DNA of 7,019 nt, from NCBI GenBank assembly GCA_964648695.1, contig CAZYLH010000060.1:1-7019 (forward strand), in the 5' to 3' direction. This document shows positions 6,694-7,019 of this stretch, piece after piece (positions within the stretch are counted from its first letter, which is position 1; each line of letters begins with the position of its first letter). The position numbers and the translations under genes were made by a program. The DNA is from UBA4292 sp964648695. Lineage in GTDB: Bacteria > Bacillota > Clostridia > Lachnospirales > Lachnospiraceae. The notes below the pieces were generated by a model. That model did no database searches. It had not been told where the DNA came from and worked only from the letters and a program-made list of their open reading frames with translations.

Positions 6694-6713
6694 GAACTAT
6701 CACAGAGCTTTCT

Positions 6714-6799
6714 GGAGAGGTGTCCGAGTGGCTTATGGAGCTGGTCTTGAAAACCAGTGATTCCGAAAGGGACCGTGGGTTCGAATCCCACCTTCTCCG
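6714..6799 (+). tRNA. tRNA-Ser(UGA)
   Basis: This is an 86-nt class II tRNA. The acceptor stem is GGAGAGG (6714-6720) with CTTCTCC (6792-6798), including one G-U pair, and the discriminator is G6799, as usual for serine. The D stem is TCC/GGA. The anticodon stem is CTGGT/ACCAG around the loop CTTGAAA, giving anticodon TGA at 6748-6750, which reads UCA and, by wobble, other UCN codons. The long variable arm (6758-6774) forms TTCC/GGGA around GAAA, the serine hallmark. The T arm is GTGGG-TTCGAAT-CCCAC. No CCA follows, so 3' processing by RNase Z and CCA addition are expected. Confidence 0.97.
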
Positions 6800-6826
6800 C
6801 TTAATATGAAATATGCATCAACTCTT

Positions 6827-6915
6827 GGAGAAGTACCCAAGTGGTTGAAGGGGCTCCCCTGGAAAGGGAGTAGGTCGTTAGTAGCGGCGCGAGGGTTCAA
6901 ATCCCTCCTTCTCCG
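6827..6915 (+). tRNA. tRNA-Ser(GGA)
   Basis: This is an 89-nt class II tRNA. The acceptor stem is GGAGAAG (6827-6833) with CTTCTCC (6908-6914), fully paired, and the discriminator is G6915. The D stem is CCC/GGG. The anticodon stem CTCCC/GGGAG encloses CTGGAAA, giving anticodon GGA at 6861-6863, which reads UCC and UCU. The 20-nt variable arm (6871-6890) contains GTCG/CGGC pairing. The T arm is GAGGG-TTCAAAT-CCCTC. No CCA is encoded. It lies 27 nt after tRNA-Ser(UGA) with no terminator between, so the pair is probably co-transcribed. Confidence 0.97.
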
Positions 6916-6918
6916 TTC

Positions 6919-6935
6919 GGTCTTCCAAAGAGACC
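6919..6935 (+). other. Small hairpin just after tRNA-Ser(GGA)
   Basis: GGTCT (6919-6923) pairs with AGACC (6931-6935) around a 7-nt loop, starting 3 nt after the mature tRNA end. It is not followed by a T-tract, so it is not a convincing terminator. It would lie in the 3' trailer of the tRNA precursor. Confidence 0.4.
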
Positions 6936-6938
6936 AGG

Positions 6939-6961
6939 TGAAAATGCCTGATGCGTTTTCA
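6939..6961 (+). other. Nine-base-pair hairpin downstream of the tRNA pair
   Basis: TGAAAATGC (6939-6947) pairs with GCGTTTTCA (6953-6961) over 9 bp with one U-G pair and a 5-nt loop. The sequence that follows is TAAAGAACC, without a U-run, so intrinsic termination is doubtful even though the 3' arm contains TTTT. It may be a weak terminator, a processing site or part of a leader. Confidence 0.5.
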
Positions 6962-7019
6962 TAAAGAACCTTGACAACTGAACAGTATACTCCAACCTCG
7001 AAAATTCGTTAGAGAACAA
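6962..7019 (+). other. rRNA-leader or spacer-like sequence with a boxA-like element (incomplete)
   Basis: The stretch AGAACCTTGACAACTGAA (6965-6982) resembles the boxA-containing conserved sequence found before 16S or in rRNA spacers of Firmicutes (pattern near CTTTGAAAACTGAA), where NusB/S10 bind for antitermination. TCGAAAATTCGTTAGAGAACAA-like sequence continues to the window end with no ORF. No rRNA gene itself is inside the window. Identification is from remembered similarity and not from a search. TTGACA at 6971 has no -10 box at proper spacing, so it is not taken as a promoter. Confidence 0.4.

Noticed and set aside
6606..6791. Minus-strand 61-codon open frame (MGFEPTVPFGITGFQ...) across the tRNA-Ser region
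   Set aside because: It runs through the first tRNA and its leader. Such GFEPT peptides are well-known spurious translations of tRNA antisense strands.
6971..6991. TTGACA with a downstream TATACT as a promoter
   Set aside because: The spacing between the boxes is only 9 bp, far from the 16-18 bp needed, and nothing fitting a -10 box is found at the right distance.
1..7019. Mobile element, phage remnant, CRISPR array or defence system
   Set aside because: No transposase, integrase, terminal inverted repeat, spaced direct repeats or toxin-antitoxin-like pair is seen. tRNA genes can host integration, but no duplicated tRNA 3' end consistent with an att site is present beyond the expected similarity of the two serine tRNAs.

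Overview
The window reads as chromosomal housekeeping DNA from a Bacillota bacterium. Class Clostridia is likely and a Lachnospiraceae-type genome is my best guess. That guess rests on purine-rich Shine-Dalgarno sites, consensus SigA-type promoters, frequent AGA/AGG/ATA codons, the tsaE-tsaB-rimI-tsaD gene order and a clostridial-looking RNase Z. Genus and species cannot be fixed from the sequence alone. I see no transposase, phage gene, CRISPR array, attachment site or compositional break.

Positions 1-97 hold a perfect-consensus promoter (19-47) and the Shine-Dalgarno site of tex. Seven plus-strand genes then follow almost without gaps: tex (98-2233), tsaE (2250-2690), tsaB (2684-3448), rimI (3451-3912), an RNase Z-type nuclease (3930-4841), tsaD (4834-5862) and ispD (5870-6601). 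The junctions are +16 nt, a 7-nt overlap, +2 nt, +17 nt, an 8-nt overlap and +7 nt. No terminator is visible between them, so they are probably one operon.

Positions 6598-6915 hold a second strong promoter, whose -35 box overlaps the ispD stop codon. It is followed by a structured leader and two class II serine tRNA genes, tRNA-Ser(UGA) and tRNA-Ser(GGA), neither with an encoded CCA end. Positions 6916-7019 hold two hairpins and then a stretch resembling the boxA-containing leader or spacer of clostridial rRNA operons. An rRNA operon may start just beyond the window.

The theme is translation and tRNA maturation. TsaE, TsaB and TsaD make up the t6A37 transfer machinery (TsaC, which supplies threonylcarbamoyl-AMP, is not here). 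RimI acetylates ribosomal protein S18. RNase Z trims CCA-less tRNA precursors such as the two encoded downstream. Tex is an RNA-binding, transcription-associated factor. IspD belongs to the MEP isoprenoid pathway. I found no convincing undescribed system; the points worth checking are regulatory architecture and the linkage of RNase Z to CCA-less tRNA genes.
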